Below are positions 46,313-55,985 of a stretch of 64,000 nt of DNA, in pieces. This stretch comes from Microthyrium microscopicum (taxonomy: Eukaryota; Ascomycota; Dothideomycetes; Microthyriales; Microthyriaceae), in contig MU004230.1 of the NCBI GenBank assembly GCA_010405405.1, positions 2,501,744-2,565,743 on the forward strand, written 5' to 3'. The stretch's first letter is position 1; each line of letters opens with the position of its first letter. The position numbers and the translations under genes are program-made. The notes under the pieces were generated by a model. It ran no database searches. It was not told where the DNA came from and saw only the letters and a program-made list of their open reading frames with translations.

Positions 46313-46910
46313 GGCTTATTGTGGGGAGGATTGCTGGTGGATGGAAGAAATGGGGAACGAAATTTTGGTTGATGTTGGATCTTCACGAAAAAAAGTGCAG
46401 GGGTTTGATTGGCTGGGGGTCTTCAGCCTTGCCACTTCAGCCTTGCGACATAAACAAAAGTCAAGGTAGATGGCCACAAAAATTGCGCGTGTTTGAGAGA
46501 AAAGGGTCTAGTTTTTGAGACTTAGTTTTTGATCTTGTGAAATTCAAGAGTGGTGGTTAATGTGATGGAACATGCCACGACTGTGGCAGCTATTTACCAT
46601 GGCCAACCATTCTGGAACCAACTGAACCTGACTTCAATCTCAGAAATCCAATTGGCTAACCATTTTACAAAATGAAGTCGCAGCACTGCCTCTGTTGGTG
46701 GTTCATATCAGCCAATGCCAACTCCCGAATAACCTCCACGTCTATAAGTTCTTGAGCTGAATAGGTTGACTACTGAGACATTCAGTCATGCCCTATGCGC
46801 TCCCTGTAGATCAGAGAGCTTTTATAATCAGTATAAGAGCTCTTGGTATATCTATAATATAATGCTTTTTGAAGCATGGTCTCTCTCTGGCTTCATACCA
46901 CCATTTTTGA
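46313..46910. promoter_or_regulatory. Divergent intergenic region, Nop14 / membrane protein
   Basis: 598 bp. An inverted CCAAT (GATTGGCTGG) lies near 46408 on the Nop14 side. The rest shows nothing specific. Confidence 0.4.
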
Positions 46911-47804
46911 ATGTGCTCCGCATTTAGTTTCTCTAGTATGACTTCTCTCAGATGGGTGCATTTTCCTTCTTACAGGACAATGCACGTTTCCATTCTGGTA
47001 GTTCTAGTGTTCATGTCAACCACCTTACTCACCCTTCGAGCTCAAGTCCAAAGAGCTATCGGTCAAATTCCTGGAATTGAAGTTCATCTTGTCAATGGCG
47101 CCCAAGAAACTCAATTCATGCTCGCGGCGAAACCAGAAAGTCTGTATCCCGACATGTTACAGACGGGCACTATGGTATCAACAATGATCATGGGCATGGT
47201 CGCTCTAACCTTCACCGTACTCGCCTGGCCTGGAAAGAAAGAGGTAAGAGTCTTTTCAAACAGCGCATCGCACTCGATTGACCTTACGTTCCAGGTATAT
47301 CGATTACCACCATGCAGAACATATCCAGTAGTCATGATCTTCAACTACCTCGTAACGATGGCCACGATAACCTACGTCTTCATCGCCCATCAAAAGTCCA
47401 CTCGCTTCAATCCAACCATCCTCGCCACCATACTCAGTAAAGACAACCCAGGTGCCACAGTCACCTATCCTGGCTTATTCGACCTAGAGACCTGGAGCTG
47501 TAGTATCCAAGCCCTTGGGTCAGACGAGTTCGGCACGCCATGCAAAGTTGAAAGAGCGCAACGATGGCTGTTCATTCCACTCGCCATCATGAACTTCATG
47601 TGCGCCTGTTCAGGCGTATGGGCACACTCTAGAGATCGAGAGATATATAAGGTGCAACAAACAAAAAGGCACGAGGAGAAGAGAATGCTGTCAATGGCCA
47701 GTGGACAGAGCGCGGAATCGGATACAGTTCAGTCACCAGAACCCACACTGTGCGCGAGCAGAAATACGCTTTGTCGGTTCTCCCTGAAGAAGGAGATGAA
47801 TTGA
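46911..47804 (+). CDS. Four-helix membrane protein, unknown
   Basis: Exons 46911-47243 and 47295-47804; 280 residues. Four hydrophobic segments: around VSILVVLVFMSTTLL, TMVSTMIMGMVALTFTVLAW, VVMIFNYLVTMATITYVFIA and WLFIPLAIMNFMCACSGVW, with a long loop between the first two and between the last two, and a charged cytosolic tail. The layout resembles MARVEL-like fungal proteins, but I see no firm family motif. The 51-nt intron is divisible by three and stop-free, so the unspliced frame also reads through. An ATG at 46938 is an alternative start. Confidence 0.65.
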   Translation: MCSAFSFSSMTSLRWVHFPSYRTMHVSILVVLVFMSTTLLTLRAQVQRAIGQIPGIEVHLVNGAQETQFMLAAKPESLYPDMLQTGTMVSTMIMGMVALTFTVLAWPGKKEVRVFSNSASHSIDLTFQVYRLPPCRTYPVVMIFNYLVTMATITYVFIAHQKSTRFNPTILATILSKDNPGATVTYPGLFDLETWSCSIQALGSDEFGTPCKVERAQRWLFIPLAIMNFMCACSGVWAHSRDREIYKVQQTKRHEEKRMLSMASGQSAESDTVQSPEPTLCASRNTLCRFSLKKEMN

Positions 47805-48416
47805 AGGCCAAGAACCTTAGATTGCAAGTAGGCGGAAGAATGGGATATCCGGGTCCGTTGAGCTTGGAATGAAAGGGCAGACGCGACATGTGGAGGCGCA
47901 GGAGTTGGTGAGAGAGGCATAATGACGTCGACAAGGATTAAAAGTCGCTTCACGATAAATGAAAGCGGCCACCATAAACGGTATATAAATGGTTCTAAAT
48001 AATGCAAATACAACAAAGTATTTATTTTACTTGCTTTCATACATTTTGTACCTGATTATACACAAGTTATATCGAAAGACCTGTTTAAACCGATTTAGCG
48101 CCTTGTCCCAGATCTCGGTCAGGGTCCAACAACAACCCCTCCCAGACAAGTCGCAATAAGCCACCAACATCTGTCCTTCATACATCAGCCTACTGTATCC
48201 AACTCTCCCCAAGTACTCAGTCCTCTACTTGTTGTGATTTTTTGAATTAACCGCAGTCAGTATCTCATTTCAATAGATCAACGTGTCAGAACTAACCCCC
48301 AACATAGCTTCTCAGCCAGCATAATCAAGTCATACACTGCGAGCCCAAACACATCAGCATCCCATCCCAAGCCTTATACCGCCCAACCAGTCCTCTTCTC
48401 TTCCAAATCGTCTCTC
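47805..48416. other. Intergenic
   Basis: 612 bp between two plus-strand genes. Minus-strand frames of 60-100 codons have no recognisable motif. Nothing else seen. Confidence 0.4.
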
Positions 48417-48884
48417 ATGGCATCATCAGCATCCGCAACAAGCGGACCAGAGCCCGCAGTCTCACCCCCCGACCCAAAATCACCGTCCTCAATCCAGTCT
48501 CCAGCACCGACAATCGTACCTACTCACTTCCCCCACAAGCCCACCGGCAACGCGCCCGTTCACCCATTCCTCGACACAGCAACACCAGCCATAAATAGTG
48601 TTCCCATCGAGCTCGACAGTACACCGCTCAACTCGCCCATCACCCAGCAAGGCGGCACATGGAAGAACAAGCTGCCCAATCTCGCCTCATTGGCAGCAAA
48701 GCCAGCGCAAATCCCCGGTCAGATTGCTGAGAAAGTGAAGGAGGTCTCGAAGCATACTCAGGATGATCCAGCTGTCATGCCGGCACCGCCTGGCACGCCG
48801 GGTCCAGAGGATTTTCGAGCATCGGATTTGATGGCCAAGGGAACGAAGGAGGTGCCGAAAGAAGGTGCAGAGACGACGGTATAG
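48417..48884 (+). CDS. Small Pro/Ser-rich disordered protein, unknown
   Basis: Single exon, 155 residues, rich in Pro, Ser, Thr and Ala. A short possibly ordered piece in the middle (GGTWKNKLPNLASLAAKP, then IAEKVKEVSKH) looks like an amphipathic helix. No signal peptide, no membrane segment. I do not recognise it; the even codon use and clean start and stop make it a likely real gene. Confidence 0.55.
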   Translation: MASSASATSGPEPAVSPPDPKSPSSIQSPAPTIVPTHFPHKPTGNAPVHPFLDTATPAINSVPIELDSTPLNSPITQQGGTWKNKLPNLASLAAKPAQIPGQIAEKVKEVSKHTQDDPAVMPAPPGTPGPEDFRASDLMAKGTKEVPKEGAETTV

Positions 48885-49220
48885 CCATGCGGAGATGGTG
48901 TTAATGCATATATGCTGTTATTCACGGATGTTTGACGATTTAGGATGATTCTATTCTCATTATACCATTGCTTATTCACTTATTCAATTCCTCGCTATGG
49001 AAACCGCCAACTCTCTTGCTAATATCCTCCTCTCATTACATGTAGCTTACTTTCCGTCAAAAGAGCTGGCTATTCGTTGCCCAAAGTCCCTCATCCGCTT
49101 CGTAACAATCATAATCATCATTCCAGTTCCCTTCTTCACAGTTTTCCTCTTCAGACACTTTCTCTTCGCAGACTTGCCTTTGACAGACTTCCTCCTCACA
49201 GTGTCCCTCTTCATGATTAC
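48885..49220. other. Convergent 3' spacer
   Basis: 336 bp between converging stops. Short frames only. Confidence 0.35.
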
Positions 49221-51254
49221 CTAAACCCACTCCTTCCCGCCAGACATCCCAGTTTTGTCATCAGGCTTGATATCATACACCACCTTGGTTGGATCCACCG
49301 CAACCGGAGTCGTAATTGTCCTCTTCAACTGCTTTCCTCGTTTCTCCCGCTTCCGCTGCTCCGCTTTGTGCGTTATCTTATTTAGGAGACCTCCTACTGC
49401 ACCAACACCTAATCCACCACCTATACCACTGACAACGCCTTTGCTCTCACTTTTGGCGTCACCTTCACCATCAGAGACGGACCAATCACTACATTCTTCA
49501 AGGATGGCGCTATCCCTATCTTTGTTGCCCTCGTGGGATCCACTATGTCGTGCTGCACCAGGCAAAGGCGTTAGTGATGAACGCACAGTGCTCAGTGCAC
49601 TAGCGATATTCCGCGTTGAGATCCGCCGGTGCCAGGGGCGTTTGACCGGCTCGATGATAGTTGGGTGGGTGATCGGTGAGGATGGCGGGGGAGCTGGAAC
49701 ATGTGTGGCATTGGTTGAGTCTGATAACGGACTTTCTGGGGACGAGATGGGTGAGGCTGGGAGGGTGTAGTTGGATGTTTGGCTGGTTGGACTTGTGCTC
49801 ATGAGGGTGGGATCGACATAGTCGCCGTAGGTAGAATTCTTGTGTATGAAGTCTTTGTGGGGAGATATGGGCGAGCTATCCAGGGAGATGGGAGAGCTGA
49901 TTTTGAGGGTGCCGTTGTGTAGTTGTGTGCTTAGACTGAGTGATTTGCGCTTCTTGTCCGAGAAGATCATTGATGTGCGCTTCGTGGGGACGGGGCGTGG
50001 TGTCAGAGGTCTTGATGGCTCAGAATGTGTACTTGATTGTGATTTTTTGGCACCGTGGAAGCGTTTCTTCGTCTTTTCCCAGAAGAGTGGGTGAGGGACC
50101 ATTTTGATGTCTTGGACGTCGTGGTCGTCGTCCTCGAAGCAGCTCATCGATGGCTCGGTTACTAGATTCTGGTAGTCGTTGACGAGTTGCTGGAGAGTGT
50201 CGACAGGGAGGACTACTTGTGACTGAATATCAGGCTCTTGGTTGTCTTCCCAGTCGCCGACTTCGATGATACTTTCAGAATCTGATTGATCTGATGATTC
50301 TGCTGAGTAGATGCTGGATGGGCCTGAGAAGTAGCCTAGTTGTGGGGCGAGTTGTTTCTTCAACTTTGCGCTTATGAAGGAGGTGGTGTTATCATCATCA
50401 TCGTGGGTAATGAGCACGGTTGGAATTTCTGGCGGCGGGACTCGTGTTTGGGCCGCAGGAGATGTGCATCTAGGCTCTTCTACTGGTGGTGTGAGTGGCA
50501 TGGATGATGGAAAGATGTGTGATTTCATAGTAGCCACCAGTGGAGATGCTGGAGGAGTTGGTAGCCCAAGGTTCTTCGCAAGGGGGCTATTCTTCAAAGT
50601 GGGATTCTCTCGTGGTAGACTTGACATGGAATTTGGTCTTGAGTTGGCCGGAGTATTGATAGGCGTTGGGTCTGGCATGATCAATTGTATCACATCGTGA
50701 TCTGCTCGGTAGGGCGGTAACTTGGCCGACTCGTCTAAAAGTGGTGTCAAAGGGCTTTCCACTACAACTTCTTCCGCCCGTTCAGATGAGATAGGCTCGC
50801 TGTACGATCTTCTCTTCATATAGAGCCACTCTTCTGGTGGATTCCAAGTTGATGTTCTCACAGGCTGGAAGCTCGATTGCGCACTATGAGTTGCATGAAC
50901 ACTGAAGTTTCGGTGGCGATCAGGCTGTCCTTGGGTGTTTTTAATAGTCAGATCTTCTTGTTCAGTCTCTTCAGTTGCGAGTTTACCCATGCCAAATAGT
51001 GCGGCTGAAGGATTCGATCTTGGAACAACTGGTTGATGGAAGACTGGCATCTCCGCCCAGGATTCTTCGGTGGAAGGTTCCGTGAGTTCTGGAATGACAT
51101 TGTTTTCCTTTGGCAGCTTAACAACCCTCTTCTCCAGTTGTGATATGAGTGAAGAGACGGAAACGGAGATGACACTTCTTCGAGAACAATGGTTCTTTGT
51201 GTCGGGCACCATGGTGGCATTCCTCATGCTGAGAGACCAAGAGGACAAAGACAT
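49221..51254 (-). CDS. Large disordered Ser/Pro-rich protein, unknown
   Basis: Single exon, 677 residues from the ATG at 51254 (the longer frame from 51281 starts with TTG). Mostly disordered with many SP/TP sites (for example SSPISLDSSPISP), which suggests proline-directed phosphorylation. More ordered pieces: WEDNQEPDIQSQ...LQQLVNDYQNLV in the middle and a glycine-rich helix with basic coil near the end (GGGLGVGAVGGLLNKI, then HKAEQRKREKRGKQ). No known domain recognised. Confidence 0.65.
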   Translation of the reverse strand: MSLSSWSLSMRNATMVPDTKNHCSRRSVISVSVSSLISQLEKRVVKLPKENNVIPELTEPSTEESWAEMPVFHQPVVPRSNPSAALFGMGKLATEETEQEDLTIKNTQGQPDRHRNFSVHATHSAQSSFQPVRTSTWNPPEEWLYMKRRSYSEPISSERAEEVVVESPLTPLLDESAKLPPYRADHDVIQLIMPDPTPINTPANSRPNSMSSLPRENPTLKNSPLAKNLGLPTPPASPLVATMKSHIFPSSMPLTPPVEEPRCTSPAAQTRVPPPEIPTVLITHDDDDNTTSFISAKLKKQLAPQLGYFSGPSSIYSAESSDQSDSESIIEVGDWEDNQEPDIQSQVVLPVDTLQQLVNDYQNLVTEPSMSCFEDDDHDVQDIKMVPHPLFWEKTKKRFHGAKKSQSSTHSEPSRPLTPRPVPTKRTSMIFSDKKRKSLSLSTQLHNGTLKISSPISLDSSPISPHKDFIHKNSTYGDYVDPTLMSTSPTSQTSNYTLPASPISSPESPLSDSTNATHVPAPPPSSPITHPTIIEPVKRPWHRRISTRNIASALSTVRSSLTPLPGAARHSGSHEGNKDRDSAILEECSDWSVSDGEGDAKSESKGVVSGIGGGLGVGAVGGLLNKITHKAEQRKREKRGKQLKRTITTPVAVDPTKVVYDIKPDDKTGMSGGKEWV

Positions 51255-51950
51255 GGTGAGTTGACAGGCTGAATTCGTCAAAGAATAACGAGACTAGAAA
51301 TATCTGGAGTCTATGAATATTCTCATACCCCTTCAAGACAGGTTGATGTAAGTTGTCGGTGAAGATTGAGATGCAGTCTGCCGTTCCGTTGTGAATGATG
51401 TGGCAGCCACGAGGAAGACAAACAAGTACGGCTTCAAGCAGATAGCCACGAGGCTATCACAAGACGAAGAATGGGCAGCTCTTCAACCCGTTCTTTCCCC
51501 ATGGATCTTTAAGTATCTTATGTCTTGCAACCACCAACCTCGTGGCAGTTGCAACCCTGCAAAGCGCCGCATCGGACGTAATCGCTGAGCCTACATATCG
51601 TGCATTTGCTGTGGTTGGTTGTGTTGTATTTCCTGATCAATTATAGGTAGACCATTATTCTTAAATCTGTTTTCCTTGCGTCAAAGAAGCTTCGCTGGCG
51701 CTTCCATGCGTCTGCCAAAGTTGGGTCCGTGAGGCAACGAATCAGAAGTGCATTTTGTTTAATGGACTCACCAGATCATGCATGAAGATGTATGCACCAA
51801 GCCAGAAATCGGGGTATCTGTGTGAGGCTGCAATCAAGATCTTGATCAAATGTTGTTGCAACAAACAACTTGAAGTTGGCTCTTGAATTAGTATCCAACT
51901 ATCTCCTAACATGATACCTCAAGTTGGTGAATCATCTCCAACCAACATGA
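51255..51950. other. Intergenic
   Basis: 696 bp, promoter side of the disordered-protein gene and 5' sequence between two minus-strand genes. A 65-codon frame at 51391-51588 is not supported. Confidence 0.4.
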
Positions 51951-52511
51951 TCAAGTAGATGGCCTAACAGTATCATGAACCGTCCCCAAATCTTCCCCTA
52001 CTTTCTCGCCCTTAAATTCAACCGGCTCACACGTCTGCAGCACAAAAACCATTCTCGCCCACTCAGTAGGACTTGGATTTCGCCAAGCATGCATCGTGCC
52101 TCTTTGGACACACACATCTCCTCTTTTCATCAAGCGTGCTTCCCCGCTGTCCAGTACAGCCTCAATCTGACCTTCCAGCAGAATTCCATAGTCCAAAGAA
52201 ACTGTTCGGTGCATGGCGCTAGTGACCCCAGGTTCAAAATCCACATGGCGGAGGACAGTGCCGTTGGACACACTGAGGCCGGGTGGGTCGCTGAGATATT
52301 TTTTGTACGCTGTGACATCCTTGTCGCCGGCCATATCGACTGGGAAGGTGGAGGTTGTGTAGGAGAGGGCGAAACCCATTACTGGGGAGGTGTTTGCTAG
52401 GCCTTTCATGGTAGATTCTTCGGGGAGGGCATCTGAGAATACTGCTTTGCCGTTGGAATCGTGGGTGGTGATGAAGCGGTTTACTTGGGGGAGTTTGCCT
52501 TCGTGTGCCAT
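51951..52511 (-). CDS. Cupin-domain protein
   Basis: Single exon, 186 residues. The cupin barrel shows FEPGVTSAMHRTVSLDYGIL and LEGQIEAVLDSGEARLMKRG followed by DVCVQRGTMHAWRN, the two motifs that line the metal site; this matches a bacterial-type and fungal subfamily often found next to small-molecule metabolism genes. The substrate is unknown. The N-terminal 90 residues, with GFALSYTTSTFPVDMAGDKD, look like an additional conserved lid. No signal peptide. Confidence 0.8.
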   Translation of the reverse strand: MAHEGKLPQVNRFITTHDSNGKAVFSDALPEESTMKGLANTSPVMGFALSYTTSTFPVDMAGDKDVTAYKKYLSDPPGLSVSNGTVLRHVDFEPGVTSAMHRTVSLDYGILLEGQIEAVLDSGEARLMKRGDVCVQRGTMHAWRNPSPTEWARMVFVLQTCEPVEFKGEKVGEDLGTVHDTVRPST

Positions 52512-53216
52512 TTTGATGTATGTCGCACAGCTATTGAGCTAATGTTTGAGATGTTGATGGGAGTGAATGGTAGAAATGTTGTGAAGAACAAAGTTAAAGT
52601 AACTTAACGTGGAGGAAATCAATTGAAGCTTGTCTTGTATCCGGGATCAACAGTACATACATCTTAGACTTCGGATATGGGTGAGGGGTATCCGTTCCGT
52701 AAAAGTATCGGACATTAACTCCTAGGAGGAAGACTAACCAAGAAATCATGGGTAGTACTATACACTCCCCCAAACTGCAACCGTGACTCGACATATGCAT
52801 ATGCTTGCATGATCGCTTCTGTTGTTACTGACTGACTGCTGTGAGAGGAGTCGCAGAGACAAGCCTGCGACTTCAAGAGCAGAGCCTCTTTTGTAAACAT
52901 CTGACACATTAGCTACACATAAGTATAGTTGCTAATCGCATGATAGACAGATGATCTCTTGGTCTCAATTAAGTTTTATTCTGTAATAATGACCAATAGT
53001 TCAGATATCCTCCAGACTTCGCCCAGATCGCGTACAATCTTAAAGTACATAGTAGGAACAGGGATATCATATGGGGCAAAGATACAACAGCTTGAGAAAT
53101 AATGAACAGCCGCTAGAAGTACAGGAATAAGAATAGAGGTTTAATGCTGCCACACAAAGCACCTTTTGAGGAAAATATTTCGCTTTATATAGCGTGCAGT
53201 CATCACGAAGTACAGA
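52512..53216. other. Intergenic
   Basis: 705 bp between two minus-strand genes. Short frames only, no tRNA or repeat. Confidence 0.4.
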
Positions 53217-55985
53217 TTAATGCACTCCATAACGATCCAGCTCCTGCCATCCTCCAAGGCTACCCCAAGCCGCCATGACATCCTCTGCGACACTGCAGCG
53301 AACATCAGCAGCACCGCAACAGCCAGGATAGTGGACATGGTTGTGCTCTGCATGTGCTGAGGGATGCAGTCTACCGGATTGCTCGTAGTCAAGACGTTTG
53401 GGCGCAAAGATCGGTCTGGAGGTGTACGACCCGTTGGCTACATTATGTTCGTGGAGTGAAGTCATCGTGGGTGCTGCAACGTCACCATCGTTTGATTCGT
53501 GATGTGTGTACAGGCTACTGTCGCTATTGTGTTGGCGGTGATGTACTCCATGTCGCGACGAGAAAGACTTTGGCGTTTCTTGATTGACATCTTTGATCAG
53601 CTCAGGAATGCTGGTGTTTGAATTGGAGCGCGAGTTTGCGTTGATTTTAAAGTTCATGTTATCAGGTACGGGAGTAGCCTGAGGAGTTACTGGGCTTGGT
53701 AGCCCGGACATTCCACTCTTTTCCGATGGTGAAGTGCTTAGTCCAGTGTTGACCATGGCTGGAGATGTTGAGATTGCGCTGAGACGAATAAACATGGGCT
53801 CGGCTGGAATGGCCTGCGAGTACTGGATAGTGGAGTCTCGGTATGAGGTCATTCCAAAGGTTGTGGATTGGGCCGTCGACGCTGATCGTAGTCGGCCGTT
53901 TGGTAGATCGGGTGAGGATTCCAATAGAGATTCGGATCCGCGCCTCTGTTCGCCATAGGGAGATCGAACTGGGCCGGGGTAGTTTACCATATCGTGTCCA
54001 GTAAGTTGGCGCGGCTCGTAGTTTGAAAATCCCGAAGACCTGCTTCGTAGACTTTCACGATTGGACCCGGACATCTCACGGGGCACGGTAGTGAAGATCG
54101 AGCTTCCGGGACTGGCCAGCAGAGCAGTTTTATAACCTTCTGCGAAGCTGTGGGATGCCATGGCGGCGCGCTTCAAGCGCATCATCTCCAGCAAAGCTTC
54201 CTCCTCTTCGGTGACTTCCATGAATCTTTGTCTTGGATCTGACTTTGGATATATCGCAGCTTGAACATTTGTTGCCTTTGCGACTGCCATTTCCGGCCGC
54301 CCCGTTGGGTATGCTTCGGTTGCAACATTGTCAAGGATCAAGGATTCATAAGCTGGGTACGTCGGATCCATTCGATTTGCAGGAGAGGTTGGGAAGGAAT
54401 CGATCATCGACATGCTGTTAACAGAGTCTAGTTGCTCATCCACGAAAGCTAGCGATATCTGACTTTGGCTTGTCTTTGGTGTACGGTGAACTTGTACTGT
54501 TTCCACGGTGTCTATGGTGGTCTGGGTTGGTACATGGAAAGCTTGAGCCTCTCCGATGGTCACTACCTCAAAGTCATCATCCTCAAAATCTGATAGAGCC
54601 AAACTGTCTCGAATGTCCGGCAAGTTGGGATTATCTTCTAGCTCCGGCTCGTCAAGAATGACTTCTTGCTTTGGTTGTGCACTCTTGGGAGTTTGGGACT
54701 TTAGTTCGATTAGCTTTGGAAGTTGAGGGCTAGCGACACTTGTGCGCTTGGCTGGTACATCATAGACTGATGCACGGAACGATTTGGCGTAGTGGCCCTG
54801 CCAGGAAGTTCTGTTTTGGCGCGTATCCTGTGGTGTCGAATTTGTAGCTGGAGGCTGTGGATAAGGAGAGCTGAGTTCAACTAGCCTGACTGTAGATGCA
54901 ATGGGCGTTTTGGGGGCAAACTCTTGCTTCTGGACAAAGCTTTGCTGCTTGTGCATAAAGCTTTCTGGCAGATCTGGAACCTCCGGCTCAAATCCAACGT
55001 CCATACTATCTTCAGCTTCTAGCAACCCATCGAACCAATTCTTACTCTTTCGAGATTTATGCTGGCGACGGGGTTGTTCAACAGCACCAGCAGTCTTAGG
55101 ACGAACAAGAACGTCAGCAGTCAGGGGAGTAGATACATTGGGTTTCTTCGCAAGGCGCTTCTGAGATCTGCTGCTGTAGACAGATGGGCTTTGCATTGGG
55201 GAGACTTGAGGCCGAACATCCGATGGAAACCTGTGGTTTCCAAATGAGCTGACTGTAGCAGGAGGCGACGTGACTTGCTTGCTAGCAGTGTATAGCGACG
55301 AGGGTGCCGTTGGCCTAGGAAACAACTTCGACAAGTCCAGTTTTGTTGGGCGCTTTTTGGTTTGATTGTCCTTCGCACTAGAGTGAGAGCTAACTGGACC
55401 AGGACCAGCGGATAGTGAAGTGTCTTCAACTACTGGGAAAAGGCTATGGTTGGCATTTGAGGTGGGCTTATATACATTGACTTGTCGCATGGCCGAGAAA
55501 GAAGGGCGATCTAGCATACTGGGTTGGACTGGCGACGGACTGTAATGATTGAAGGTATTCATACTCGGAACGGCGCTACTACTTTGAGAGCGAGGGTGCC
55601 CACGCTTTTCTTCCACAATCCTACGAGAACTGGGCATTTGCTTCGCACTGAGGGACCGAGGAGGAGGTTTGAAAAGGTCATCTTGGGAGAGAGATAATGC
55701 AGCAAACTTGGGAACTTCTGGAATATCGTAATCAAGTTCAGATGAATCCGCAATTGTTGACTCATATAAAGATAGACTGATAGAGCTTGCCGGTTTTCGA
55801 AGCTCCTGTCTAGGTTGATGGGCATGGTGTTGTTGATGATAGTTGGAAGGGAGGTTCGATGTTCCCAGCAAGCGCTCTACCTTGCTCAACTTGGGTTCAT
55901 CTATAGGGGATTGGCCATCCAGGACCTGATCGGATCGTGCCTTGCGTCCGGGTAAAGGAAAGGAAAACTTTGAAGTTCTGCCCAT
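53217..55985 (-). CDS. Large disordered fungal protein, unknown
   Basis: Single exon, 922 residues, dominated by Ser, Pro, Thr and Gln. A conserved-looking block lies near residue 600: RFMEVTEEEEALLEMMRLKR followed by AAMASHSFAEGYKTALLAS, which I believe recurs in filamentous-fungal proteins of unknown role. A second ordered piece is KSKNWFDGLLEAEDSMD near 320. The C-terminus (HYPGCCGAADVRCSVAEDVM ... WGSLGGW) has paired cysteines. Suggested roles in signalling or cortex would be guesswork. Confidence 0.7.
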   Translation of the reverse strand: MGRTSKFSFPLPGRKARSDQVLDGQSPIDEPKLSKVERLLGTSNLPSNYHQQHHAHQPRQELRKPASSISLSLYESTIADSSELDYDIPEVPKFAALSLSQDDLFKPPPRSLSAKQMPSSRRIVEEKRGHPRSQSSSAVPSMNTFNHYSPSPVQPSMLDRPSFSAMRQVNVYKPTSNANHSLFPVVEDTSLSAGPGPVSSHSSAKDNQTKKRPTKLDLSKLFPRPTAPSSLYTASKQVTSPPATVSSFGNHRFPSDVRPQVSPMQSPSVYSSRSQKRLAKKPNVSTPLTADVLVRPKTAGAVEQPRRQHKSRKSKNWFDGLLEAEDSMDVGFEPEVPDLPESFMHKQQSFVQKQEFAPKTPIASTVRLVELSSPYPQPPATNSTPQDTRQNRTSWQGHYAKSFRASVYDVPAKRTSVASPQLPKLIELKSQTPKSAQPKQEVILDEPELEDNPNLPDIRDSLALSDFEDDDFEVVTIGEAQAFHVPTQTTIDTVETVQVHRTPKTSQSQISLAFVDEQLDSVNSMSMIDSFPTSPANRMDPTYPAYESLILDNVATEAYPTGRPEMAVAKATNVQAAIYPKSDPRQRFMEVTEEEEALLEMMRLKRAAMASHSFAEGYKTALLASPGSSIFTTVPREMSGSNRESLRSRSSGFSNYEPRQLTGHDMVNYPGPVRSPYGEQRRGSESLLESSPDLPNGRLRSASTAQSTTFGMTSYRDSTIQYSQAIPAEPMFIRLSAISTSPAMVNTGLSTSPSEKSGMSGLPSPVTPQATPVPDNMNFKINANSRSNSNTSIPELIKDVNQETPKSFSSRHGVHHRQHNSDSSLYTHHESNDGDVAAPTMTSLHEHNVANGSYTSRPIFAPKRLDYEQSGRLHPSAHAEHNHVHYPGCCGAADVRCSVAEDVMAAWGSLGGWQELDRYGVH

